25,832 nucleotides of DNA, taken from Asterionellopsis glacialis (taxonomy: Eukaryota; Bacillariophyta; Plagiogrammaphyceae; Rhaphoneidales; Asterionellopsidaceae). The stretch spans positions 2,494 to 28,325 of the forward strand of contig WKLE02000690.1 of assembly GCA_014885115.2 (NCBI GenBank), read 5' to 3'. Below, in pieces: positions 9,442 to 19,168 of this stretch; the first letter of the stretch is position 1, and each line of letters opens with the position of its first letter. A model generated the notes under the pieces. That model made no database searches and was not told the origin of the DNA. It saw only the letters and a list, made by a program, of their open reading frames with translations. Made by a program: the position numbers and the translations under genes.

Positions 9442-11251
9442 ATGTTGACAAGAAGACTTCTCCTTGGATCACCACTGACAAATTCCATTTTTAAATATTT
9501 GACTTTATCAGTTTCTACGACACCACATACTACCTCCTCCCCACAATATTGTGCATCAGGAAAACGAAGAGGGATATCTTCATCGACCACTCGACCAACA
9601 ACAGTAACACCAAGTTCTGCTGATACTGCAGCAGCAGCAGCAGCAGCAGCTATAGCAGTTACAATTGGATTTGCATGGCATTCTCAAATTACTCACATCA
9701 TCGAACAAACAAACAATCATACAACCAAATGTGAGAAACTTGATGAAAAGTTGGAGCGTACTCCTTTCTTATTAGAAAAAGAAGAAACACCTAGAAACCA
9801 AGATGACGATGGCGTCGATGATTCAGGGCAGGACCTTAAACATGAATATTTGCGACATGCAAAGAAAAATAAACATGACGAAAAAAAGTCATAAAGTTGC
9901 CACAAAGTCAATACAAGTTGATAGTAAGAATGAAAAAGACCAATTGCACTACAACAAACAAGAAGAATCCAAAATAGAGAAGGAAGACACATTTTCTGAT
10001 AATGACAGCCGTGACGGCATATTGCCAGAATACCGAAACAAGGGATTAATACCTCGTCGTGTTAATCATATTGATAATAATAATACTGCTAGTAACAGTA
10101 CTACCGAGAACAGTACCAAGCCGTTTTTTAGCAAAGAAATTTGGGTTTTGGATACTGTTCCAATACGTGCACATGAATCTGTATCGGATGGTGCACTATT
10201 GGTAGCTGCGGACCGACTATCACGTATGTTACGACATTTACCAGCACAAGTCAAATTAAGATTGCGTAGAAAAGGTGCTGCATTCCATATCATTGGTATA
10301 CGTCAACATACAAGTGATTTACCAGAACATTCGCACCTCAAGGGCGTCATGGGTGGGTATACCGGAGAAAATATGACATTAGATGAACGAACAAGAGGTA
10401 TGGGCGGTGTGCAATCATCATGTGGTGAAGAAAATCTAATTGATTTGGATACAGATCCTAGATATAAACATAAAGATATTCTGTGTCATGAGTTTGCACA
10501 TTGTATTATGGATGTCGGATTACCCCGAGTGGTGAGGGATGAAATTCAAGATATTTATAATATTTCAGTTCATGAAAAGAAACGATGGACACGACAAGAT
10601 GAAGGTGCAAAGGATGCGTATGCTGCAACCAATGCCCAGGAATACTGGGCAGAATTATCCATGTGGTTCTTTAATTCACATGGTGAATTTGTGAACGAAA
10701 AGAAACGGGAACCAATCCCCGGTCCTGGTGGTCTGGCCTTGTATGATCCCGATGGATTTGAATTACTAAGTAAGGTGTATACTGGTACACACCCAAAGCT
10801 TAAGGAGACAGATCCTGTCCTGCCACATTTAGTTCCTCTTGACAGTAGTACTATTGTTGAGAATGGCCACGATGACACTGGAGATGATGCGTCCTTGTCG
10901 GAAGGCGAATCAAAGCCAGCAAGTAAGTCAAGTACCAATCATGTCACAGTAGAATTTGATAATCGTGGATGCAATTGTAATTGGAAACTTTTCTGGATTA
11001 CACATGAGGGTGATCGCAAACAATATGGTATCGTACCTCAACGCGGCAGCTTTTCACAGCAAACATACACTGGACATGTTTGGCTCTTGGAACCTATCGA
11101 TCATGCCGAAATAAAAAATGAAAGCAAAGCAAGTTCTAGTGAAAAGGTTGTGGTTTATTCTGCAGGTAGTAAGTCTGGTCTTGCACGAGTATCCATCGAT
11201 TCAGGCTGTAGCTCTATTGATGATATTGATGAAAGCCCTTCCAAACCATAA
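9442..11251 (+). CDS. HExxH metallopeptidase with C-terminal VHL-beta-like domain (apparent frameshift)
   Basis: The gene appears as two overlapping frames, 9442-9894 and 9803-11251. They join naturally across an A7 run at 9881-9887, where skipping one base links DEKK.. to SHKVATKSI. The 5' part starts MLTRRLLLG, basic and organelle-like, with an eight-Ala run. The 3' part, numbered from 9803, holds a zinc-binding HEFAH at 229-233 (10487-10501), with Glu284 in EYWAELSMWFF as a likely third ligand; this is the gluzincin pattern, loosely like the anthrax lethal factor-like peptidase fold. Residues about 381-430 (10943-11092) resemble a VHL beta domain, including WKLFWITHEGDRKQY and TYTGHVWLL. 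A +1 recoding site, a sequencing or assembly indel, and a true mutation all fit the break. Substrate unknown; the exact peptidase family is uncertain. Confidence 0.7.
9628..9651. repeat. GCA trinucleotide repeat coding for poly-Ala
   Basis: Seven GCA codons plus one GCT lie in frame in the 5' part of the metallopeptidase gene and encode eight alanines at the start of a short hydrophobic segment (AIAVTIGFAW). That segment could be a membrane anchor or part of a targeting region. Length polymorphism is expected here. Confidence 0.85.
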
Positions 11252-11483
11252 AATCAAATACTTTTGGAAAGGCAGAGACTTATCTGAGATGGAGACAATT
11301 TTCTTATTCCAAATAACACATTCTCCGCCGGTCTAAGAAAAACGAGCTACGTATATAGAGCAATCTACAGTTGCTTTCTACCAAAGCAGTACGCGTGCTA
11401 ATACAAATGGTAATCATAATCACAATCATACGAAAACGGCAAACACTAATTAATTTGCTAATAGCTGTTTTCTTCTTTTAACT

Positions 11484-14396
11484 TTAATTATCATCGTTTG
11501 TTCCCTCGGCAGCTGGTTCTGGTGGATCATAATATGGTACTGCAAGATCTTCTTCCAACTCATAAGGCTCCTCCAAGAATTGTGCCAAGTCAGACGTTAT
11601 ACTCTTTTCCAAATATTGGTGATCAATCACGCTATAACCCATCACAGCATTGGCCGCTAACCAACCTCCCACTATCGAATCACTGAAAGAATTGACTGTG
11701 AGGTCTGCGCCACCCACGTATAAGCCAGGATAAGGTGTATCTGCACGGATACCTTTGGCTGCAAATCGTTCTGGATTGTGAGTCAAACCTCGTCTGTAAG
11801 GTCCTCTAATCTCAGACGCGAGTATTTTGCCTGTTACCTGAGGAAATGTTTCGGCCAAGTCCTTCATGACGCGTTCTAGCAATCTTGAGCATTCACCAGT
11901 CATTTTATCTCCCTTCACAAGCTTCTCTGGATGGATGGCAAAGAGTCTCGGCTTCGTCTCGAATAATGTTACAAAGTCATCATCTGCCTCAATAGTAACC
12001 ACACAGGTGGTAACATTGTTGCCATAACAAGTGGAAAATGAAGGATCCTTCGCAGATGGAAATGATATATGGATCCAAGATGATCCAGTATTAAACTTGA
12101 CCTTCTGTTTTGTCTTTTTGGATTCTTCAATTCCGGTAACATCCTGTGCATCCTCCTCTTTAACTTCTTTTTCTTCGTCTTCCTTTTCATCTTTTTTTGA
12201 TGTTTTGCCCCGATGCGTAGTATCTTTCGGTGACTCGTCTTCATCATAACCCGATCCTCCAATTTCGCCGCATGTAATGAGTCCTCCCTCGCCGACTTCA
12301 TCCTCAGGTAATGCTGCTGATGGTAGACGATAATAGTCTGCACCAGTGACGTTCAATTCCTCAGCAGATCCTTTTACTGCAAACAAAAACTTAATCACTG
12401 GACGACTTTCTGTCAGCACAGGAAGGCCTCGTGGGACCTTGTACTTGTCTCGAATTTCACCAGGCATCAAATGAAGGAAGGTATAAATGAAACCATCCAT
12501 ACAAATGATGGCTCCTTCGCCCTCTTTACCTTTCTCCACAACAGGTTTCGCAACTTTTATAGTACGGTTATCCCCCAGCTTGATACCTGTGCAACGAGGT
12601 GCGTCTGGGTCCTTTTTCGAGCTAGCTGCCTCTTTCACATCTTCAAATACAAATTCTTTCGCGCCCACTTCGGTTGCAATACGACCTCCATATTGTTCCA
12701 CAACAGATGCCAAAGCATGGCAAAGTGCTCTAGGTCCACCGATGGGGTAGTGCATACCTTCTCCACTTAAAGCTGCGCTTACATTTGTAATGTGAGCTCC
12801 CATACTGGTTTGACTTGGTTTGATATCTTCATGTTTCATACCGATACCAGCAAATAACGACCGAAGATGAGGATTGAGTGGAAAGGTTTTATCCAAAAAT
12901 GGTTGTGTCGGCCGAACGGTAGCATTTTCATAATGTCCTGAATCAAGAAAAGACGTGGAATTTTCGGGGAATATCTTTGTCAAGTAGTATGAAAAAGATG
13001 ATCCATTCATGGCTTTGCAAGTTGCAGCATACTGAAGTGATTGTGAGTCTGATCCAAATGCGGTAGATAAACCATCTCCAAGACAATTGGCTGCATCTTC
13101 TGCCAATTGATCTATACTAGCTCCAATGACAAATGGGATTTGTTCTTTCCCATAAGCACCTCCCATTCCTGGAATGGATAGAATTTCAAATGCATATCCG
13201 TCCACATTAGATCCGATTTGTGCAAAACGGACACCACCCTGCAAATCAGCATTCGTACACAAGGCGGGTGCCAATTCTTCTTGTAATGTTTTCAAATTGC
13301 TCGCATTGGAATCCTCCAAGTCAAAGGGAATTTTGTTAGTTTTATGATCAGCACTGCTTAGATTTGCACAGCCACTTGCATCTTCCCTGCTACTAAGGAC
13401 TATGACCTTACGGCCTGCACGAGATAAAAGTGCAGCGGTGTAAAGTGTGGAGGGTCCTGTGCCAATAAGCACCACGTCGTATGCATTCAACTTGTCATCG
13501 GCTGTAAGTGGACTTCCGACTGGCTTTGTCAACATTTCCTTTTTTTGATCATCTGTCATACCTTTGTAATATGGTTCTACATTTGGAATATTTGACTTCA
13601 TGGTACCCAGTGCCTTTATCTTACGTCTGTTCAATTGGTGATGACCCAGTGCTACAATAGCAACAAGTGCCCATGGTTGTAACCCAACCAAAAGGAATAG
13701 TGAGATCAGAATCATAAACTCCATTCCAAGTTTTTGCCGTTGAAGCATGAAAAGTAAAACAACAGACGATGTCGTCGAAATAGGACCACTACCCTGTCGA
13801 AATGGGGAAAAGTATCCCATAGCATATCGTCTTTGAACGCCTTTAATAAATTGTTCCACTTCTGGGTGTTCTGTTATGAAAGGACGAAAGATACCATATT
13901 TTTCATCCAGTTCACGTTCAAACTTGGCAGCATTGGCATGGATCTTCCAATCGTTGGAGTTAAAGTGACTAGCAGTGTCAGACAACATCGTATTTAACTC
14001 ATCAATAGAATGTCGAGAATCAAATACAGGGCGTTTGGGTGGGTCAGGAAGATCTAATGTAGATTCGATTGTTCCATCAACATCGACTTGTACTTCCTCT
14101 GTTTTTTCCTCCTCCTCCTCCTCATCATCGTCTTCTTTGATCTTTTTAGCTTCACTTTTTTTTTCATTTACGATTTCTTGGTACTCCAAAAATTCACCCG
14201 AATACTCCTCTAAAATATTTTCGGCAATCTCATTCAAAAGGGGTGTGTACACAGACGTAATCAAGTCGGATGAAACTTGTCCTGGAACGAAATGTGGCCA
14301 AGCATACTTTGCTGGTCCTTTGGGGGATTCTGGTTTAGGTGTAGATCGTCGTTGTTGACGTCCCCTACTCTTTCTTACTGGCTTTCCAAGACGCAT
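11484..14396 (-). CDS. Membrane-anchored retinol saturase/carotenoid isomerase-like FAD protein
   Basis: This encodes 970 residues with no intron. A dinucleotide-binding Rossmann motif lies at about 305-335 (YDVVLIGTGPSTLYTAALLSRAGRKVIVL region, Gly312, Gly314), and a C-terminal FAD-closing segment at about 890-920 (PGLYVGGADLT, GGWLAANAVMGY). The middle has YPIGGPRALCHALASVVEQYGG, as in RetSat, CrtISO and phytoene-desaturase relatives. These enzymes reduce or isomerise conjugated polyenes such as retinoids or carotenoids. The N-terminal ~300 residues are unusual: basic, then an acidic Glu-rich stretch at 85-100, then two hydrophobic segments at about 209-217 and 225-250 that probably form a membrane anchor. 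A second acidic Lys/Glu insert lies at 717-765. No clear plastid presequence is visible, so location is open. The family is usually about 550-650 residues. Confidence 0.8.
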   Translation of the reverse strand: MRLGKPVRKSRGRQQRRSTPKPESPKGPAKYAWPHFVPGQVSSDLITSVYTPLLNEIAENILEEYSGEFLEYQEIVNEKKSEAKKIKEDDDEEEEEEKTEEVQVDVDGTIESTLDLPDPPKRPVFDSRHSIDELNTMLSDTASHFNSNDWKIHANAAKFERELDEKYGIFRPFITEHPEVEQFIKGVQRRYAMGYFSPFRQGSGPISTTSSVVLLFMLQRQKLGMEFMILISLFLLVGLQPWALVAIVALGHHQLNRRKIKALGTMKSNIPNVEPYYKGMTDDQKKEMLTKPVGSPLTADDKLNAYDVVLIGTGPSTLYTAALLSRAGRKVIVLSSREDASGCANLSSADHKTNKIPFDLEDSNASNLKTLQEELAPALCTNADLQGGVRFAQIGSNVDGYAFEILSIPGMGGAYGKEQIPFVIGASIDQLAEDAANCLGDGLSTAFGSDSQSLQYAATCKAMNGSSFSYYLTKIFPENSTSFLDSGHYENATVRPTQPFLDKTFPLNPHLRSLFAGIGMKHEDIKPSQTSMGAHITNVSAALSGEGMHYPIGGPRALCHALASVVEQYGGRIATEVGAKEFVFEDVKEAASSKKDPDAPRCTGIKLGDNRTIKVAKPVVEKGKEGEGAIICMDGFIYTFLHLMPGEIRDKYKVPRGLPVLTESRPVIKFLFAVKGSAEELNVTGADYYRLPSAALPEDEVGEGGLITCGEIGGSGYDEDESPKDTTHRGKTSKKDEKEDEEKEVKEEDAQDVTGIEESKKTKQKVKFNTGSSWIHISFPSAKDPSFSTCYGNNVTTCVVTIEADDDFVTLFETKPRLFAIHPEKLVKGDKMTGECSRLLERVMKDLAETFPQVTGKILASEIRGPYRRGLTHNPERFAAKGIRADTPYPGLYVGGADLTVNSFSDSIVGGWLAANAVMGYSVIDHQYLEKSITSDLAQFLEEPYELEEDLAVPYYDPPEPAAEGTNDDN

Positions 14397-15102
14397 GATG
14401 AAACGATTTTAGTTGCGAAAGTAAAAAATAATGACACTGTTCTTGTTGTTGTTGCGTGTATCTAAAAATCCCTCCAAAAATTTCCAAACTCAATTCTGTT
14501 GTAAAACCTCCTAAACTGATGGAGAATGTTTTGTCAACTCTTTAATATCCTTTTTGTCTTACAAAGATACAAAAGATGCTTGCTGATGTCGTCGTATGAC
14601 TTTGTTCTCAAGACCTACAAACAACACGTCCATACATCACCAAAGTGATGGCAACACCACGATGAACAAATTTCGACATCTGGAAGCGAACCGAGTACAG
14701 GCGCTTGTACGTACAGTTGTTTGATCGATTGCAGTGGGTCTTGCAACAGAAGAGACGATGGGAGTCGACGGACAGAGAAAATTTATCCTAAACACGTGGA
14801 ACATTATTTTTTCCTAGAGATTTTCGAACGCCTTCAGCGCGAGCGAAATCATAGGTCCCTACTGTCAAAAAATTTGAAATCTTTGGTTTGTGCGTCAGAA
14901 GACGATGCAACCCGGAGGATACAAAAGTTCAACTTGGGGTTTCATGATTCGCCAAGAGAGGGGGTTACAGTATCGCATTTGCATCAATGGGTGTCTCTTT
15001 CTGTTCAATCCAACAAGAAAGCAAAGAAGATTACAACAGAGTCAGGATCTCTGCTTCTGGATCTTGATACCACAACAACAACGTTTCTTTTAAAAAATAA
15101 AG
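14397..15102. promoter_or_regulatory. Divergent promoter region between FAD protein and plastid dioxygenase genes
   Basis: Both flanking genes start from this 706-bp interval, so it holds two promoters and leaders. A 164-residue open frame at 14721-15215 crosses into the dioxygenase start in another frame. It lacks domains and has typical non-coding composition, so I do not call it. An A/C-rich leader (accacaacaacaacg) precedes the ATG at 15103, a common look for diatom 5' UTRs. Confidence 0.45.
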
Positions 15103-16458
15103 ATGAAGGTTGCTGCCCTTGCCTTGGCTTTCCTCTCCACCACGTCGGCCTTTGCGCCTCGTGCTTTCACAACATCGTCGTCCACTCGCTTGGCTTCGAC
15201 TGCTGCTCCTCCTGAACGTATCGCTCCCGATGCTGGATATGTTCCTGATTGGGAAGATCGTGCGGGTCTTGCACCAGAAGAGTTCATGGAGTCTGACATG
15301 TCCAAGCCTGATTTGAGTGGTATGTGGGAATGCCCTTTAACTCGTTGGGATTCAGAAGGGATTGACGTCGTCCAAGCACAAAAGGAAGCTGCCAAGATGC
15401 CCAAGAGTCCTCTTGAAATGCGTGCGAGTGATGCGGATAACGCAATGGGTGCCGAATATTTCGTCCAGAATAAGGACAAGATCCGTGCGGAACTTTTGAA
15501 GTATGGTGCTATCTGGTTCCGTGGGTTCGATTTGATGAAGGGTGTCAAGGGCCACCGTGAAATGTACGAAGCCTTGGGTCTTGACCCCTGCCTTGATCCT
15601 CTTCATTCTTCAGGTTTGCGTAAATTTGCGTCCGAACGTGATGCCTTGTACGAAGAAGTCAACAAACCATCTCTCCGTGGACATTACATTGGATTACACT
15701 GCGAATCTACTGCCAAACGTACTGCTGCCTATGCTGCATTCGTTTGTTTCCAAAAGGCTACCGAGGGTGGTGGACGTTTCCTCGTAGCTGATGGTGCTGC
15801 CATTCTTGCTGAAATGGATACCAAGGTCTTGCAAAAGTTGTACGACCGTCAAATCCGCATCTCTGTGTCCAACCTGGACATCCCTCCCGCTCTTCCTGGT
15901 GTTATCAAGGAGGGAATCAAGGGTGTTGTGGATGCTGCTGTTGCACCCAAGTTTGACATGGACCTTGAAATGATTTACGAAGCTGACGGAAAGCCCGGAC
16001 GTCTCCAAGCTGTCGAAACTGCTGAATCCCCCATCAACCGTCACCCAGTCACCGGTCTTCCTGTGTGGTTCAACAATGCTCACAACCACGCAAGAAAACT
16101 TCGTGACAGAAGGCCCTGTGGTGTCCCCGAGGTGGGTATGACAGAAGTCTTTTACGCCGATAACATGGAGCCCTTGAGTTTGGAAGATTGTCAAGAAATT
16201 AAGAGAGCTTCCGAAAAGCACATTACCGCTCTTGCTATGGAACCCGGTGATGTCTTGTTGGTCGATAACTACCGTGCTCTTCACGGACGTGATGTCTTTG
16301 CTGGAGATCGATTCCATGCTGTTAGTTGGTTCACCTGGGACGAAAATGAGGCATGGCGTGGTGATGAACGTCGTATTATCGAAAAGAATGGCTTGAACAA
16401 GGCCATCAACCAAATGATGGATTGGCTTCCCAAGGATTTCGAGTCCAACCAAAGCTAA
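15103..16458 (+). CDS. Plastid-targeted TauD/TfdA-type Fe(II)/2-oxoglutarate dioxygenase
   Basis: This encodes 451 residues with no intron. The N-terminus MKVAALALAFLSTTSAFAPRAF is a textbook diatom plastid presequence: a signal peptide with SA|FAP cleavage, then a Ser/Thr/Arg-rich transit peptide. The fold is the double-stranded beta helix of the TauD family. Likely iron ligands are His199 and Glu201 (GLHCES) and the distal His394 (RALHGRD). Arg403 (GDRFHAVSWF) would hold 2-oxoglutarate. Glu replaces the more usual Asp in HxD, a known variant. WFNNAHNHARK is conserved-looking and near the substrate pocket. The reaction should be hydroxylation or a related oxidation of a small plastid metabolite; the substrate is unknown. 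Codon use is C-ending and more biased than in neighbouring genes, which suggests high expression (inference). Confidence 0.85.
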   Translation: MKVAALALAFLSTTSAFAPRAFTTSSSTRLASTAAPPERIAPDAGYVPDWEDRAGLAPEEFMESDMSKPDLSGMWECPLTRWDSEGIDVVQAQKEAAKMPKSPLEMRASDADNAMGAEYFVQNKDKIRAELLKYGAIWFRGFDLMKGVKGHREMYEALGLDPCLDPLHSSGLRKFASERDALYEEVNKPSLRGHYIGLHCESTAKRTAAYAAFVCFQKATEGGGRFLVADGAAILAEMDTKVLQKLYDRQIRISVSNLDIPPALPGVIKEGIKGVVDAAVAPKFDMDLEMIYEADGKPGRLQAVETAESPINRHPVTGLPVWFNNAHNHARKLRDRRPCGVPEVGMTEVFYADNMEPLSLEDCQEIKRASEKHITALAMEPGDVLLVDNYRALHGRDVFAGDRFHAVSWFTWDENEAWRGDERRIIEKNGLNKAINQMMDWLPKDFESNQS

Positions 16459-17318
16459 GCTAATTGGAGTAGAATCCAACATGACGTTGGTGATTTCTTG
16501 ATCACTCTCTCTCTCTCAAGTCTTTCTAGAGTAGCGGCGCGCCTGATGTATTTAGTTTTTACATAAATTAGAACCTTCAAATAACCTTATCCCAAGTCTT
16601 TTTTTCAACTAGCACTTTTAGATGTTGGACATGTCATAGCAAAACAATATACCATGGAGTCACATTTTACTCAAAAGAAGCTCCTCTGTCGGAAATTAAC
16701 ACATTGTCTTGGCATCTACATATACCAGATCTCAATATATTCTAGAGTGCACAGGAAAGCGTTCCTCAGACTCAATGCTGCCGCATCATCAGATCCTAGG
16801 AAAATCAGGGCTGTTTGTCTCTACAGTTGAGATAGGAACATTGTTTTTAAAACCAACTAGAAGTAACAAAAGAATGGAAAGGTAATTGCAGACTCAGAGA
16901 AAAATTGTTTGAAAATTAGTGGTCTCAGCAAACCTATGTTCGTTCAATTGTATCTGATGATAGCCGCCTTGCATCATTTTCATTTCAGTTCTAGTCACAA
17001 ATAAAAAGATACCATTAGGCATTAAAAGCTATTGCAAGTGCAATAAGCTACTGTATATGATTTTTAATTTTTTTAATAAATGTTTAATGTCAGCTACCTA
17101 TATATTTCTATGATATTAACTGATACAAAGTAATGTGATACTTGAAAAACGCTTAATGATTTGTTGTATACGTTTCAAATTATATATAAATTTTCACCAC
17201 TCACAAAAACATGAGAAACCCTCATTTACACAATCAAACTCAAGAGAACCATTCTTCCCAATCTATTGGTCATGGTTGAATCCTTCTCCTGGGTTTATTG
17301 ATTTTGTGCATCTGAAAT
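16459..17318. other. Convergent intergenic region, AT-rich
   Basis: This 860-bp stretch holds the 3' flanks of the dioxygenase (plus) and the DAHP synthase (minus). A short CT run lies at 16505-16517. AT-rich DNA dominates from 16990 to 17240. The open frame at 17135-17401 has no recognisable feature and overlaps the DAHP synthase end antisense. Nothing else was recognised. Confidence 0.5.
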
Positions 17319-18797
17319 TTACTCAATCGATGGAAGTCCAGTACGGACACGCATTCTTTCGGCAATCAAAAAGGCCAATTCCAATGCTTGTGCACCATTG
17401 AGACGAGGGTCACAGTATGTGTGGTAACGATCTTCCAAGGATTGTTCAGTAACATCTGAAAGACCACCAACACATTCTGTAACATCTTCACCGGTCATTT
17501 CAAGGTGAACTCCACCAGGATGTGAACCCATTTCATCGTGAACATCAAAGAAGGCTCGTAATTCAGCACGGATAGCCTCGAAGTCACGTGTTTTGTATCC
17601 ATTCTCTGTCTTACGTGTGTTACCATGGACAGGATCAGAAATCCACAAGACAGACTTACCCTCACGTTGGACAGCACGGATAAGTCCAGGCAAATTGGAA
17701 CGGACCTTCTCAGCACCCATGCGGACAACAATGGTAAGACGTCCAGGGATGTTTTGGGGGTTCATGGTATCAATAATATTGATAAGTTCATCAGGTGTGC
17801 ATTTGTCACTAATTTTGACTCCCAATGGGTTACCAATACCACGGCAAAATTCAAGATGAGCAGAGTCCAAATCACGAGTACGTTCTCCAACCCAGAGCAT
17901 GTGGGCAGAACAATCGTACCAACGTCCAGTGGTAGAATCTTGACGGGTCAAGGCTTGTTCGTAGGGCAACAAAAGACATTCGTGGGCAGTGTAAAAGTCA
18001 GTCTTGGTAAAGGTGGGGGAGGCAGTGTCAACACCAATAGCCTTCATGAAACGGAGAGATTCATCAACCTTGGTAGCAAATTTGCGGTACCTGGAACCTT
18101 CATCAGTTTGCTCGACGAAATCCAAGTTCCAAGCGTGGAGACGACTGATATCAGCGTAACCACCAGTAGAGAAGGCTCTCAAAATATTAAGAGTTTGAGC
18201 AGATTGGTGGTAGGCTTCCACCATATTGCTGGGGTTATTTCGCCGTCCTTCAGGAGTGAATTCTTCAGAATTGATGATATCACCTCTGTAACTGGGAAGT
18301 GAAACATCACCACGAACTTCATCAGGTTCACTACGGGGTTTGGCGAATTGTCCTGCCATACGGCCAACCTTGATAACTGGCATAGCAGAACCAAAAGTAA
18401 GAACAACACCCATTTGAAGGATGACACGGAAAGTATCACGAATGTGATCAACATTGAATTCATTGAAGGCTTCAGCGCAATCACCACCCATGAGTAAGAA
18501 TCCTTGTCCTTGACAGGCACGTGCAAGTTGTTCATGTAAACTACGGATTTCACCAGCAAAAACAAGTGGGGAACACTTTTCAATGCGATGAACAGCATCA
18601 GCGAGCTCTTCTTCGTCTTCGTACACGGGCATTTGTTTAGCTACAAAATTTTTCCATGAAGTAGGTGACCAGGGTTCACCAGATGCACTTGCAGAACCAC
18701 TGGCGGAGGTGGGTGGTGGGTCTAAGGCAACATTGAGGTCGGTCGTGATGGGTTTCTTAGCAGCACTACGATTTGATGGAGGTGTTGATAAGAACAT
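17319..18797 (-). CDS. Class II (plant-type) 3-deoxy-D-arabino-heptulosonate 7-phosphate synthase
   Basis: This encodes 492 residues. The enzyme joins phosphoenolpyruvate and erythrose 4-phosphate to form DAHP, the first step of the shikimate pathway to aromatic amino acids. Class II signatures run the whole length: GGDCAEAF at 104-111, GRMAGQFAKPRS at 145-156, VGERTRDLDSAHLEFCRGI, ISDPVHGNT, GGVHLEMTGEDVTEC and YCDPRLN. The metal ligands of the family fit Cys107, His391, Glu433 and Asp463. The length is normal for the catalytic core. The N-terminal ~45 residues are Ser/Pro-rich without a hydrophobic signal peptide, so plastid import is not evident from this start. No plausible upstream targeting exon was found. 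A TATA-like tataaaa lies on the minus strand near 19044-19036. Confidence 0.95.
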   Translation of the reverse strand: MFLSTPPSNRSAAKKPITTDLNVALDPPPTSASGSASASGEPWSPTSWKNFVAKQMPVYEDEEELADAVHRIEKCSPLVFAGEIRSLHEQLARACQGQGFLLMGGDCAEAFNEFNVDHIRDTFRVILQMGVVLTFGSAMPVIKVGRMAGQFAKPRSEPDEVRGDVSLPSYRGDIINSEEFTPEGRRNNPSNMVEAYHQSAQTLNILRAFSTGGYADISRLHAWNLDFVEQTDEGSRYRKFATKVDESLRFMKAIGVDTASPTFTKTDFYTAHECLLLPYEQALTRQDSTTGRWYDCSAHMLWVGERTRDLDSAHLEFCRGIGNPLGVKISDKCTPDELINIIDTMNPQNIPGRLTIVVRMGAEKVRSNLPGLIRAVQREGKSVLWISDPVHGNTRKTENGYKTRDFEAIRAELRAFFDVHDEMGSHPGGVHLEMTGEDVTECVGGLSDVTEQSLEDRYHTYCDPRLNGAQALELAFLIAERMRVRTGLPSIE

Positions 18798-19168
18798 CGT
18801 CAGTAGATTTTTTTATGAAATGTTGTAAAATTCAGTTTTGGCGATAAGAGATGCGATGCAATGCAATGCAATAATTTACGTTAGCTCACAATTTTCAGAT
18901 TGAAATATGCAGCATGGTCGCAAGCTTTTCAGAAACAGCGTCAATCAATAACTTTGGGAATGACAATAAAAATAACGGGTTCTCTTTCAGCGATTGCAAA
19001 ACTCCTGCGAGGAACACTATACGCGGATGTCTGATGTTTTATAGGATAGACGATCAACCAATCAACAGTAATCATAATTTTGTGACAGGATGCGAACTCT
19101 TTCAAATTGTACGTGTGTCGTGACATTATAACAGCACAACACACAAGCGAACGAATCACGAAATCTCC
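18798..19168. promoter_or_regulatory. Upstream region of DAHP synthase gene
   Basis: This 371-bp interval is the 5' flank of the DAHP synthase (minus strand) and the 3' flank of the small plastid-protein gene. It contains three tandem tgcaa words (18854-18870, gcaatgcaatgcaat) and a TATA-like motif near 19036-19044 on the minus strand. The 69-residue frame at 18914-19123 has no domain. Confidence 0.4.

Noticed and set aside
9731..9831. Possible intron (GTGAG..CAG) to join the two metallopeptidase frames
   Set aside because: Candidate lengths of 96 and 101 bp do not restore the frame; a length of 1 mod 3 is required.
14721..15215. 164-residue plus-strand open frame upstream of and overlapping the dioxygenase start
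   Set aside because: It overlaps the well-supported plastid presequence in another frame, shows no domain, and most of it lies in the probable 5' leader.
15694..16482. 262-residue minus-strand open frame antisense to the dioxygenase
   Set aside because: It mirrors the biased codons of the dioxygenase gene, which has clear catalytic motifs. Antisense frames often stay open in such genes.
17625..18302. 225-residue plus-strand frame antisense to DAHP synthase
   Set aside because: It has no recognisable domain and lies fully inside a confident gene.
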